NCBI GenBank assembly: GCA_035634255.1
Contig: DASQDI010000160.1
Coordinates: 1-64,000 of the forward strand
Source of the DNA: DATLMR01 sp035634255
GTDB taxonomy: Bacteria > Acidobacteriota > Blastocatellia > UBA7656
Direction of reading: 5' to 3'
Length of the DNA: 64,000 bases
A model generated the notes under the pieces. That model saw only the letters and a program-made list of their open reading frames with translations. It did not search any database and was not told the DNA's origin. This document shows, in pieces, positions 36,565-45,151 of this stretch. The position numbers and the translations under genes were made by a program. Numbering within the stretch: the stretch's first letter is position 1; every line of letters begins with the position of its first letter.

Positions 36565-36655
36565 CGCCCGCGCCAGTCGTTGCAACCGCGGCAGGCTTCG
36601 TCGGAGGGGCCGCGCTTGTAAATTGATGTCAAAGATGTCAAGAGATGCAAAGGGG

Positions 36656-36693
36656 ACGGCCCGCCGCTAACCTCAAAGCGAGCGGCGGGCCGT
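36656..36693 (-). terminator. Strong hairpin downstream of ilvE
   Basis: A perfect 13-bp GC-rich stem (36656-36668 with 36681-36693) with a 12-base loop lies 24 bases past the ilvE stop. On the minus strand it is followed by CCCCTTTGCATCTCTTG, a weak T-rich stretch. Confidence 0.65.
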
Positions 36694-36717
36694 TCAGGAA
36701 TCGAGCGGAGCGGATGG

Positions 36718-37668
36718 CTAGGCCATCTGAGGCTCCGGGGTCTTAACGGGGGTGAGCCAGCCGAAAGTGTCTTCGGCCTCCCCGGTGATGATGGCGAAGA
36801 ACTGGTTCTGAATCTCCGTGGTGAGCGGCCCCCTGCGCCCCTCCCCGACCTGGACTTTATCCACCGAGCGGATCGGCGTGATCTCCGCCGCCGTGCCCGT
36901 GAAGAAGACCTCGTCGGAGATGTAGAGCATCTCGCGCGGGATGGCGCGCTCGACCACCGGGATGCCCATGCGCTCGCAGATCTTGATGACCGAATCGCGC
37001 GTGATGCCCGGCAGTATCGTGGAGTAGAGGGGCGGGGTCATCACGACCCCGTCCTTGATGAGAAATATGTTCTCGCCCGAGCCCTCGCTTATGTAGCCTT
37101 GCGGGTCGAGGGCTATGCCTTCGACGTACCCGTTGATCTTCGCCTCCATCTTGATGAGCTGCGAGTTCATGTAATTCGCGCCCGCCTTCGCCATCGACGG
37201 CAGGGTGTTGGGCGCGATGCGGGTCCAGCTCGAAACGCACACGTCCACGCCCTGTTCGAGGGCCTCCGGCCCCAGGTACTTGCCCCACGGCCACGCGCAG
37301 ATGTAAGTCTCGATGGGCGCGGGGAACGGGTCGACCCCGAACGTGCCGTAACCCCTGAATATCACCGGGCGCAGGTAGCACTCTTTATAACTGTTCGCGT
37401 TGACGATCTGGCAACAGGCTTCGGCTATCTCATCGTAGCTATACGGGACCGACATTCGATAAATGTGTGCGGAATTAAGCAGGCGTTCGAGGTGCGCGTC
37501 GAGGCGAAATATGGCGGAGCCGCGCTTCGTGTTATAACACCTTATGCCTTCGAATATGGACGAGCCATAATGCACCACGTGCGTCATCACGTGGATGGTC
37601 GCCTCCTCCCACGGTATCATCTCACCGTTTCGCCACACGATTGTTCCGTGCTCCTGCTCTGTCACCAT
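36718..37668 (-). CDS. ilvE: Branched-chain amino acid aminotransferase
   Basis: 316 residues, normal for class IV aminotransferase IlvE. It transfers the amino group between Leu/Ile/Val and 2-oxoglutarate in the cytoplasm. Motifs are VHYGSSIFEGIRCY at the N-terminus, the PLP Lys161 in SMAKAGANY, and the cofactor-binding IALDPQGYISEGSGENIF. It stands alone, with a hairpin downstream. The divergent spacer to the next gene (37669-37819) must hold both promoters; I see no clear boxes. Confidence 0.95.
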   Translation of the reverse strand: MVTEQEHGTIVWRNGEMIPWEEATIHVMTHVVHYGSSIFEGIRCYNTKRGSAIFRLDAHLERLLNSAHIYRMSVPYSYDEIAEACCQIVNANSYKECYLRPVIFRGYGTFGVDPFPAPIETYICAWPWGKYLGPEALEQGVDVCVSSWTRIAPNTLPSMAKAGANYMNSQLIKMEAKINGYVEGIALDPQGYISEGSGENIFLIKDGVVMTPPLYSTILPGITRDSVIKICERMGIPVVERAIPREMLYISDEVFFTGTAAEITPIRSVDKVQVGEGRRGPLTTEIQNQFFAIITGEAEDTFGWLTPVKTPEPQMA

Positions 37669-37819
37669 AGTTAATCTCCTGAAAAAAGTATTGAGGGTAG
37701 AAGCCCGTCGCGCGAGCGTCCAGAGTTCCCGGCGCTAATAATGTTTCCCGCAGGCCAAATAAGCAAGCAACATGATACGAACCGGGGCGAGATAAGGTCA
37801 AGCATTCTCCGTTGCGGGG

Positions 37820-38938
37820 GTGCGCGAGGATCGTGATAATCCTCGCGTGCGGGATAAATGGCTTTTCATCGTTCCCGGCGACCCGGAGCGCCTGACGGGC
37901 GGCTCCATTTATAACCTGCGCCTGCTCGACTACCTCCGCGCGCGCGGGGTCAGGGTCGATGTCCTGAGCGTGCCGGACCCGCCTTATTTCCTGGCCCTGT
38001 TGGCCGGGGTCTTCCTGACCCCCTGGCTGCTCGCGCGGCTCGCGCGCGAAAGGTATGGCCTCATCATTCAGGACAACTGGGCGCACCCTTCGCTCGCGGC
38101 CTTCAACCTTGCGTGCCGCGCGGCGCGAAGGGTCAGGATGGTTCGCATCGTTCACCAATTGAGGTGGGTCGAAAGAGGGAATCGAATCTCGAAGGCCGTC
38201 GCTCACAGGTTCGAGCGCGCGTCGCTCAACTCTTCCCACCTCGTCGTCACCGTGAGCGATTTCATGCGCGGCCGGATCGAGTCGATGGTCAAGGGCGGGA
38301 CAAAGATCAGGGTGGCCCCTCCGGGCTGCGACCGCCAGGGCGAGGCCCCCTCGGGGGGAGTCAGGCAGGGCGGGCCCGACTCGCCCGTCCGCCTGCTCTT
38401 CGTCGGCAGCTGCACGCGCCGCAAGGGGCTGCACAACCTGATCGACGCGCTCGCGGAACTGACCGACGTGAGGGTGGCGCTCGACGTGGTCGGGGATTGC
38501 GCGTTCGACCCGGCCTATTACAGGCTGTTGCGGCGCTCGGTGTCGGAGAAGGGGCTGGAAGGCGTGGTCAGCTTTCACGGGCGGGTCTCGGACGACCTTC
38601 TGAAGCGCTTCTACTGCGACGCGGAGATATTCATCCTGCCTTCGTCCTACGAGGGCTTCGGCATCGTCTGCGCGGAGGCGATGCGCGCGGGCCTGCCCGT
38701 GATCGCCTCGACTAACGGGCCCGCCCGCGAGATCGTCAGGGAGAACGAGAATGCCCTGCTCGCGCCGCCCGACGACGCGCGCGCGCTGGCCGGGATGATC
38801 CGCGAGCTGGCAATCGACCCGCGCCTGCGCGCGCGATTCGGGCGGCGGAGCCGCGAGCTTTCGAAGCGCCTCCCGACGTGGCAGAGCACGGGCGACGCGG
38901 TCTACCGGAGCCTGCTCGCCCTGCTCGAAAAAGGCTAG
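37820..38938 (+). CDS. Glycosyltransferase family 4 protein
   Basis: 372 residues from GTG 37820; another in-frame GTG at 37847 is a possible start. A small hairpin (37825-37847 region, GCGAGGAT/ATCCTCGC) overlaps the 5' end of the coding region. It is a GT-B fold protein with the nucleotide-sugar-binding half in FVGSCTRRKGLHNLIDAL and the C-terminal EX7E-like motif in LPSSYEGFGIVCAEAMRAGLPVIAS. It probably glycosylates a lipid, polysaccharide or small molecule in the cytoplasm. Its stop codon overlaps that of the convergent PTPS-like gene. Confidence 0.88.
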   Translation: MREDRDNPRVRDKWLFIVPGDPERLTGGSIYNLRLLDYLRARGVRVDVLSVPDPPYFLALLAGVFLTPWLLARLARERYGLIIQDNWAHPSLAAFNLACRAARRVRMVRIVHQLRWVERGNRISKAVAHRFERASLNSSHLVVTVSDFMRGRIESMVKGGTKIRVAPPGCDRQGEAPSGGVRQGGPDSPVRLLFVGSCTRRKGLHNLIDALAELTDVRVALDVVGDCAFDPAYYRLLRRSVSEKGLEGVVSFHGRVSDDLLKRFYCDAEIFILPSSYEGFGIVCAEAMRAGLPVIASTNGPAREIVRENENALLAPPDDARALAGMIRELAIDPRLRARFGRRSRELSKRLPTWQSTGDAVYRSLLALLEKG

Positions 38939-39309
38939 AACTCTTCGTGGTAAGAGGCGAAGACCGAAGAGGACTCCCACACCGTGACCCTGAGGCCCGC
39001 GAGCGACGCGGCCCGAACGGGGGGCTCGACGCGCCTGAAGATGTGGCGCGCGACCATCTCCACCGTGGTGTTCACCCCCTTAAGCTCCGGCAGGTCGTCG
39101 AGGTTGCGGTAATGCATCTCCGCGAGCACCGAGCGCAGGTCCGCGCGCAATTTCCCAACGTCGTAGATCGCCCCCGATGCGTCGACCTCGCGCGAAGCGA
39201 CGCGGACCTCCACCCGGTACGTATGCCCGTGCAGCCTCGTGGCCGGGCCGAAGTCCCCGGTCAGAGCGTGCGCGGCTTCGAATTCGTCGGTTATGCCTAT
39301 TTCGTACAT
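38935..39309 (-). CDS. PTPS/QueD-like protein lacking the catalytic cysteine
   Basis: 124 residues, the size of 6-pyruvoyltetrahydropterin synthase/QueD. The zinc His residues are kept (His14 in EAAHAL, His27 and His29 in RLHGHTY). The catalytic Cys that precedes HGH by four residues in QueD is Ala23 here. C-terminal features (DDLPELKGVNTTVEMVARHIF) fit the family. It is clearly different from the complete QueD at 41833. It may bind or act on a pterin-like substrate without the usual chemistry. It is convergent with the GT4 gene, sharing bases of the stop codons. Confidence 0.82.
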   Translation of the reverse strand: MYEIGITDEFEAAHALTGDFGPATRLHGHTYRVEVRVASREVDASGAIYDVGKLRADLRSVLAEMHYRNLDDLPELKGVNTTVEMVARHIFRRVEPPVRAASLAGLRVTVWESSSVFASYHEEF

Positions 39310-39441
39310 AGATCACCTGCCACCAGGCATTCAACTTTCTCTCCGTTGAACAATGACGACTCGTCTCGGTAGTCTGGATTCAGCAATCTTAGGTTCAACG
39401 CAACAAAACGTGAAGCTGAGTCATACGAAGCCGCGGCGTGC

Positions 39442-39681
39442 TCAGCCTTCTATCTTCTCCCACTGCCCGCACCTATGTTTACCGCACTCGTGCGGGTAAT
39501 ACGCCTGCACGAGCCCGTCCGCCGCCCTCTGCGCTTCCTTCAAGCTCCCGCGATAGAACTCTATGGGGTTGCGGTTGCCGCCCGCGGGCTCACGCATGCG
39601 GACCAGGAAGCGCCCGGAATTATCCGGCATTACAATCGCCGTGATCGTGTCATCCAAATGGAAACAGTTCCATTGACTCAT
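39442..39681 (-). CDS. Small hypothetical protein (79 aa)
   Basis: 79 residues with GGAG about ten bases before the ATG. It is soluble, with a beta-rich first half (AIVMPDNSGRFLVRM) and a C-terminal Cys/His segment (HECGKHRCG) that might bind a metal. I do not recognise a family. It stands alone in a spacer with lower GC than the flanking genes. Confidence 0.5.
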   Translation of the reverse strand: MSQWNCFHLDDTITAIVMPDNSGRFLVRMREPAGGNRNPIEFYRGSLKEAQRAADGLVQAYYPHECGKHRCGQWEKIEG

Positions 39682-39862
39682 AGTCAGCTACTCCGAGTGT
39701 TCCGGTCTTCCGGGCTCATAACTATTCAGCACCGGCCGGGAAGGAAGCCTAACGGTTGGTATGACCGGGCTGCGCACATAGCACTGAGATAACTATAAAA
39801 AATTCGCTTGCGGGACTCCGAGCCATCTCCTTGCGAGACCGCCTCTGTTGATATCATTCAGT

Positions 39863-40558
39863 TCAAAAAGGAATATCTTCATCATTAACTTTCGGACGTG
39901 TGGCCATTTCATAGAGCATTTGAGTCCTGTAATCCAGATCGTAAACCACATTGAGGATATCTTCAATTACAGTAAGAGCGAGTTCTAAGTCATATTTGCT
40001 AGGAGCTTCGAGTTCGTGAACAGCTTGGTTGCCGAGGAATCTAAGCCCGTGGAGGTTCTTAACAATACTTGCCGGTACTATTGAAGTAAGGCCGTTTATT
40101 TTGCCTTCTAAATTCTTAACAATCTTGCCATCTCTATCTGGGCCCTTGGTAATTCCTTTGTCAGCACACAGACCTTCCAATAAGGCGCGTATACCTGCTG
40201 TGCATAATAGAAGCGAACCTCGATTGTATGCCTCTATTGTCTCGCCGTAGAGCATCGTGAGCTTTTTAGGCAACTTAGAGTAGTGCTTTTTCTTGTGATG
40301 GTCACCCGTCCTCTCGGGAAAAAAGTGAATTTCTGGGTCATCTTGCCAGGGATAGTCGCTTGTTACTCTAAGGGAAATGCTATCACAGCCAGAGCATTGA
40401 AATAATTCCCATTGCTCGCGACCTTCACCGAACGCTTCATCATCCTGCCCGTATAGAGTCACAGTAAGTGATTTATTAGTAAGTAGCTCGTGCCAAGTCA
40501 CGCCCGAGCATGTATTACACCTGATGCGCAGTTTGCTCGTAGATTTGTTTACAGCCAT
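39863..40558 (-). CDS. DUF4145 domain-containing protein
   Basis: 231 residues. An N-terminal zinc-ribbon-like part has CNTC and, later, CSGC (both CxxC). A helical C-terminal part with GIRALLEGLCADKGI and LRFLGNQAVHEL matches DUF4145, a domain frequently fused to or located with restriction and defence genes and related to HEPN-type helical folds. GC is clearly lower than the neighbours, suggesting acquisition. No restriction or toxin partner lies next to it. The function is unknown. Confidence 0.78.
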   Translation of the reverse strand: MAVNKSTSKLRIRCNTCSGVTWHELLTNKSLTVTLYGQDDEAFGEGREQWELFQCSGCDSISLRVTSDYPWQDDPEIHFFPERTGDHHKKKHYSKLPKKLTMLYGETIEAYNRGSLLLCTAGIRALLEGLCADKGITKGPDRDGKIVKNLEGKINGLTSIVPASIVKNLHGLRFLGNQAVHELEAPSKYDLELALTVIEDILNVVYDLDYRTQMLYEMATRPKVNDEDIPF

Positions 40559-40664
40559 CTAGTCTCCTGCGGCCCTCACTCCATCAACAGGATAGTATTA
40601 AATATATTAGTTGAGATAAGTGAGAATCTCAGCAAAATCATTTGACCCAGCCAGATTAGGCGGT

Positions 40665-41726
40665 CTAACTATATTTTATCCGCCCGTCGAATATCACGTC
40701 GGGGCCGAGCTTGCGGCTCTTCATGGATTTGAAGGTTATGGCGTCGGTCAGGTCGGAAATCTTCAGGTCGCCGAAGGCTTCGACGCCGCGCCCGATTATC
40801 TTGGGGGCCACGGCCACGACGAGCCTGTCTATCTGCCGCGCCGCGAGCAGGGAGGTGATGATCCCCGCCCCTCCCTCGACCAGCACCGAGGTTATGCACC
40901 TGCGCCCGAGCGCCGCGAGCAATTCCGAGACGTTCAGGCCCGGACCTTCGGGCGCTTCCGGCAGCACCAGTACTTCCGCCCCGAGGGCCGTGAGCTCGCG
41001 CGCCCGCGCGTCGTCGGCGATGCGGGTCGTCGCGATGAGCGTGCGGCGTGACGCGCCGTTCGCGAGCACGCGGGCCGATGGCGGGATGCGGAGGCGACTG
41101 TCCATGACCACGCGAAGCGGGTCGCGCCCCCTGACTAGCCTGACCGTGAGCCGCGGGTCGTCGGCCAGGACCGTGCCTATGCCGACCAGGATCGCGTCGT
41201 GCTCGACCCTCAGTCGATGCGCGAGGCGGAGTGACGCGGGGCTGCTTATCCACTGGGAATTCCCCGTCGCGGTCGCGATTCGGCCGTCGAGCGTCTGGGC
41301 GAACTTGACCGTGACGAAGGGCCTGCCCGTGCGCGCGTACGTGAAATATTTCTCGTTAAGCTCGGAACACTCCTGCTCCATCACCCCCGCGGTCACCTCG
41401 ACGCCCGCCCTTCTCAGGCGGCCGGTCACGGAAGCGGAGCCGCGCGCGCCCACGACTACGCGCGCGGGGCGGCATTCGATCAAACGCTCAAGGCTCTCGT
41501 CAGGGGGAAATAGGTTGGTGTAGACGGTCGAGCCGAAGGCGTCGCGCCCGGCCCTGTCGAGCGCGGAGATGACGGGGGCCTTCGCCCCGCCCGCGGACCC
41601 TCTCCCGGTCACGCGGCCGTCTTTGACCGCGACCGCGCCCGCCAGAGGCTCGCATGAGAGCTTCCCCTCGCCCCTGCGAGCTAGCCTGATCGCCATGCGC
41701 ATGTATGATTCGTCTTTGTGCAGCAT
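40665..41726 (-). CDS. RibD-like protein with intact reductase and degenerate deaminase domain
   Basis: 353 residues in the arrangement of RibD: N-terminal cytidine-deaminase-like domain (1-130), then a RibD C-terminal reductase domain (about 135-345). The reductase part is well kept (RPFVTVKFAQTLDGRIATATGNSQWIS, VEHDAILVGIGTVLADDPRL, VLVEGGAGIITSLL). In the deaminase part the HAE motif is KAP (49-51), and the PCxxxGxxPPC zinc motif is replaced by NLFPPDES (71-78). Thus Zn ligands and the catalytic Glu are absent. It should reduce the riboflavin precursor or a related substrate with NADPH, but not deaminate. Divergent from queD. Confidence 0.85.
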   Translation of the reverse strand: MLHKDESYMRMAIRLARRGEGKLSCEPLAGAVAVKDGRVTGRGSAGGAKAPVISALDRAGRDAFGSTVYTNLFPPDESLERLIECRPARVVVGARGSASVTGRLRRAGVEVTAGVMEQECSELNEKYFTYARTGRPFVTVKFAQTLDGRIATATGNSQWISSPASLRLAHRLRVEHDAILVGIGTVLADDPRLTVRLVRGRDPLRVVMDSRLRIPPSARVLANGASRRTLIATTRIADDARARELTALGAEVLVLPEAPEGPGLNVSELLAALGRRCITSVLVEGGAGIITSLLAARQIDRLVVAVAPKIIGRGVEAFGDLKISDLTDAITFKSMKSRKLGPDVIFDGRIKYS

Positions 41727-41832
41727 TGTTCGACGCGACGCCAGAGACTTTATAACCGCAAAGCGATTGCGGGTTCAATAGGCCGCCGATCCCGTTTGCA
41801 GAGCCTTTCTCCGAAAAGTAATATGAGAGCGT

Positions 41833-42195
41833 ATGATCGTCGATCTGGTGAAAGAGTTCACCTTCGAATCCGCGCACAGGCTGCCGCGCGTGCCGGAAGG
41901 CCACAAGTGCGCCCGCCTGCACGGCCACTCGTTTCGCTGCGAGGTGGCCGTGCGCGGGGAAGTCGACCCGGAGGCGGGCTGGCTGATCGACTACGCGGAG
42001 ATATCCGAAGCCTTCGAGCCTCTGCGCCTGCGGCTCGATCATTACTACCTGAACGAGGTCGAAGGGCTGGAGAACGCGACGAGCGAGAACATCGCGCGGT
42101 GGATATGGGAGCGGCTCGAAGGCCGCCTGCATGGGCTGTACCGCGTGACCGTCCGCGAGACCTGCACCGCGCGCTGCGACTATTTCGGGGCCTGA
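41833..42195 (+). CDS. queD: 6-carboxy-5,6,7,8-tetrahydropterin synthase
   Basis: 120 residues. It converts 7,8-dihydroneopterin triphosphate to 6-carboxytetrahydropterin on the way to 7-deazaguanines. Zinc His residues are His15 (FESAHRLPR), His30 and His32, and the catalytic Cys26 is present in HKCARLHGHSFR. The end (VRETCTARCDY) is usual. queE follows 16 bases later on the same strand. Compared with the Cys-less paralog at 38935, this is the complete enzyme. Confidence 0.94.
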   Translation: MIVDLVKEFTFESAHRLPRVPEGHKCARLHGHSFRCEVAVRGEVDPEAGWLIDYAEISEAFEPLRLRLDHYYLNEVEGLENATSENIARWIWERLEGRLHGLYRVTVRETCTARCDYFGA

Positions 42196-42211
42196 GGGCC
42201 CGGCCTCCTTT

Positions 42212-42847
42212 ATGAGAATCACCGAGATCTACCAGAGCATTCAAGGCGAGTCGAGTTACGCGGGGCTGCCGTGCGTCTTCGTGCGGACCACCGGCTGCGA
42301 CCTCAGGTGCGCCTGGTGCGATTCCGAGTTTACCTTCACGGGCGGCACCACGATGAGTGTGGACGAGGTGATCTCGGAAGTCGATAAGTTCGACTGCGAT
42401 CTGGTCGAGCTTACGGGCGGCGAGCCCCTGCTCCAGCGCGATATAAACGAGCTGGCCGCGCGCCTTGCCGACTCGGGCCGCACGGTCCTGATCGAGACGG
42501 GCGGCCACCGCGACATATCGACTCTGGACCCGCGCGTCATTCGCATCATGGATTTGAAGTGCCCCGCTTCCGGCGAGTGCGAAAAGAACCTGTGGGCCAA
42601 CCTCGATCACCTGCGCCCGGTCGACGAGGTTAAATTCGTGCTGGCCGACCGCGACGATTACGAGTGGGCTCTGAAGACGATCCGCGCGCACGGGCTCGAA
42701 GGGCGCGCGAAGCTGCTGATCTCCGCCGCGTTCGGCCTGCTCGATTCGAAAGAGGTGGTCGACTGGATGCTCGCGGACAAGCTCCGCGCGAGGTTTCAAC
42801 TGCAACTACACAAGTACATCTGGCCCCCCGACTCCCGGAGGGTGTAG
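42212..42847 (+). CDS. queE: 7-carboxy-7-deazaguanine synthase (radical SAM)
   Basis: 211 residues. It rearranges 6-carboxytetrahydropterin to 7-carboxy-7-deazaguanine using S-adenosylmethionine and a [4Fe-4S] cluster. The start motif is ITEIYQSIQGESSYAGLPCVFVRTTGC, and the cluster motif is CDLRCAWC (CxxxCxxC). Also seen are DLVELTGGEPLLQ and a late KYIWPP end. It is cotranscribed with queD. queC and queF are not in this window, so the destination (tRNA queuosine, or another deazapurine) is open. Confidence 0.95.
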   Translation: MRITEIYQSIQGESSYAGLPCVFVRTTGCDLRCAWCDSEFTFTGGTTMSVDEVISEVDKFDCDLVELTGGEPLLQRDINELAARLADSGRTVLIETGGHRDISTLDPRVIRIMDLKCPASGECEKNLWANLDHLRPVDEVKFVLADRDDYEWALKTIRAHGLEGRAKLLISAAFGLLDSKEVVDWMLADKLRARFQLQLHKYIWPPDSRRV

Positions 42848-43000
42848 CTCAGGGGTCGGTGGCCGGTGGTCAGGAGTCAGGGGAAGACGGAAGCCCTCGC
42901 GCTCCCTAATGATTTCAAACTGTCTTTATCGAATCCCTTTCGACCTAAGAAAAATCCTCGGGATCACCACCGCCCCCTGCCCCCTGACTCCTGACCGCGC
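42848..43000. repeat. Intergenic inverted-repeat element, copy 2
   Basis: It lies between the converging queE and phosphodiesterase genes. A perfect 16-bp inverted repeat (GGTCAGGAGTCAGGGG at 42868-42883, complement at 42981-42996) encloses about 97 bases. The core 42919-42941 matches the core of the copy at 11320-11417 in 20 of 23 positions. It is a small dispersed element of REP/MITE type, or a paired terminator. Confidence 0.68.
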
Positions 43001-43013
43001 CGCGCGAAGCGCG

Positions 43014-44993
43014 TCATGCGCCATCTTTGAGGCGTATCGGCGACTTGCCCTGATTCTGGGCCGGGGCGGGGATGCCCAGCAGTTCCGTGACGAGCGACGC
43101 GATGTCGATTGAATAGATGGTCTGAATTGTGCCCGAGGGCTTTATGCGCGGGCCGCGGGCTATGAAGCTCGCGAGCATCTCCGGCCGCGTCGACAGGAAG
43201 CCGTGCTGCCCGTTCGGCACGCGCGTCCGCACGATCACGTCTCCGATCAGAGCGTCGGAGGCGGCGTATCCGGGCGCGAGCTCGAAGTAGAGGTCCCCGC
43301 CCGCCGGGCCTCCGATGCCGGGAGGGTCGGCCGATTCTCCGGGCCTGAAGAACTGCGTGAAGACGGCCGCCCCGGTCTCGGGGTCTTTGACCTGCCGCAA
43401 TGCCTGCTCGGCTCTGTCTACGATCTTCTTCCGGTCTTCGGGCCTCACGATCCCGCCGCGCCAGTCGAGAGTGTTCACGAGCACGCAGTATTTGAGGTGG
43501 ATGGCCTGCGTGCGCGCCGTGTCGACGCCTCCCTTTTCGTTGACGGAGAGCAACCCGGCATTGCGCAGTATCAGGTTAACCTTCACCTCTTTGGCTATCG
43601 GCGACATGCCGTGATCGCTGGAAAAAATTATATGGCCGTCCGACCCCGCGAGCCTGTCCAGCAGCGCGACCCTCTGGTCGAGGGCCTGGTACCCCCACCG
43701 GCGGAACTCCTGAATGCGCCGCGCGACCCTCTGGTCCACGCCCGTGATGTCGGGCCGCGCCAGCCCGTACCACGTGTGCTCCATCTCGTCGGGGTAAGGC
43801 GAGTAGTCGATCAGGAGGCGCGGCGAGTAACGCTTCACCAGCCATTCCGAGTGCCTGTTGTATTGCCGCATTATCAGCTCGATGGCTTCGAGGTATCGCC
43901 GCTCGGCCGTCCCGTCCCCGCCTTCGAACAGGGTCCGCCCGAGGCCTCCGTCGCGGTACATGTATGACGGGCCGTTGCCGATGAATCCCCCGGCCTCTTC
44001 GAGCAGAGAGCGCAGGGCGGCGCCCGCCTCGTCCGAGCCGTCGTAAAAGGCCAGCTCGTGAATGGCCGGTTGATAGAGGAAGAAGTCGCTGCCGTCTGGC
44101 GCCAGCTCGAAGAGGCGGAAGTAGGCCACGGCGGGCTTAGCCTCATCCCCCACGGAGAGCTTCAGTCCGTCGCTGAATGAGCGCGCGAGCCTTCGCCCCC
44201 GCGGGTAGTCGCGCTCGGTCGGGGCGAGCGCCACGCGGACGCGGGGGCCCGTGCGGTCCGCCGCGACGTAGATCGCGTTGTAGCTCCGCGCGGAGCCCTG
44301 GTCGGCCACGAGCGCGCCGTGAAAAGTAAGCTTGCCGGTCTTCCATTGAAAGGCGCGGACGGGCAGGGAAGAGTAAGGGAGGGCCGGCCTCCACCCGTCG
44401 GGGTCTTCGGGAGAGACGTTCGCGGAGCGGATGACGGCGTGGGGCGAAAAGGGCTCCGGCCCGTAGCCGCTCAGGAGCACGGGCGCGACCTCCGCCGAGG
44501 GCGCGGTGACGAAGGGGATGAAGGGGTGGTTCTGCGTGGCCTGATGCGCGACCGCCAGCGTCCCGTTGCGCGCGGCGGTGACCCAGATCGGCTCGGCGTG
44601 AAGGGCGCGCGAATCGAACCCGGAGACTCGCTCGAAGGCCGTGTGCTCTCCGCGCGGCAGGATGGGATTGCCCGCCGTGATGACCCCGCTTATGTCTCCG
44701 TAAGCGCCCGTCCATAGCGCGGCGTGGCCGGCGGGCGTGATCGAGGGGAAGGACTGAATCGCGCCGCGGGCCTCGACCCCGCGCGCGGCTATGGACCGGA
44801 GCGAGCGCAGTTCGCGGGTCACGGGGTCGTGCGCCCACATGTAATAAGCGAGCCCGTCGAGGCTCACGTAGACGACCATGCCGGGACGCGAGCCGCCCTT
44901 CGCCCCCTCGCGGGCCTGAGGGAGGGCGGGGGCCGCATTCGACGCGAGCGTGAGCGCGGCCAGCAGAATACATAACCAGTTTCTAAGCAGCAT
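43014..44993 (-). CDS. Exported alkaline phosphatase superfamily phosphodiesterase
   Basis: 659 residues. A signal peptide (about 1-26) is followed by a type I phosphodiesterase/nucleotide pyrophosphatase domain. The first metal Asp is in YVSLDGLAYY, the nucleophile Thr is in SFPSITPAGHAALWTG, and the metal motif SSDHGMSP is near the middle. The late LSTRPEMLASFIARGP segment also fits. It probably cleaves phosphodiester or phosphomonoester substrates in the periplasm. Monocistronic. The substrate is unknown. Confidence 0.88.
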   Translation of the reverse strand: MLLRNWLCILLAALTLASNAAPALPQAREGAKGGSRPGMVVYVSLDGLAYYMWAHDPVTRELRSLRSIAARGVEARGAIQSFPSITPAGHAALWTGAYGDISGVITAGNPILPRGEHTAFERVSGFDSRALHAEPIWVTAARNGTLAVAHQATQNHPFIPFVTAPSAEVAPVLLSGYGPEPFSPHAVIRSANVSPEDPDGWRPALPYSSLPVRAFQWKTGKLTFHGALVADQGSARSYNAIYVAADRTGPRVRVALAPTERDYPRGRRLARSFSDGLKLSVGDEAKPAVAYFRLFELAPDGSDFFLYQPAIHELAFYDGSDEAGAALRSLLEEAGGFIGNGPSYMYRDGGLGRTLFEGGDGTAERRYLEAIELIMRQYNRHSEWLVKRYSPRLLIDYSPYPDEMEHTWYGLARPDITGVDQRVARRIQEFRRWGYQALDQRVALLDRLAGSDGHIIFSSDHGMSPIAKEVKVNLILRNAGLLSVNEKGGVDTARTQAIHLKYCVLVNTLDWRGGIVRPEDRKKIVDRAEQALRQVKDPETGAAVFTQFFRPGESADPPGIGGPAGGDLYFELAPGYAASDALIGDVIVRTRVPNGQHGFLSTRPEMLASFIARGPRIKPSGTIQTIYSIDIASLVTELLGIPAPAQNQGKSPIRLKDGA

Positions 44994-45151
44994 AAATGCG
45001 ATATGACCTTTCAGGTACAGGGGAGCCTGGGAGGTTGATTCGGAAGCGCGGGCGTTTAACCCGTCTGTCTTTGTAATCAGACACTATTAAAATAACCCTG
45101 ACGTTTTGAACCCGGCACCCCAAAGAATGCGGGCCGACTGAGTCCAATGCT

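Noticed and set aside
36625..36650. Short direct repeat (GATGTCAAAGATGTCAAG) upstream of the ilvE terminator
   Set aside because: Only two short units, no regulatory context; probably chance.
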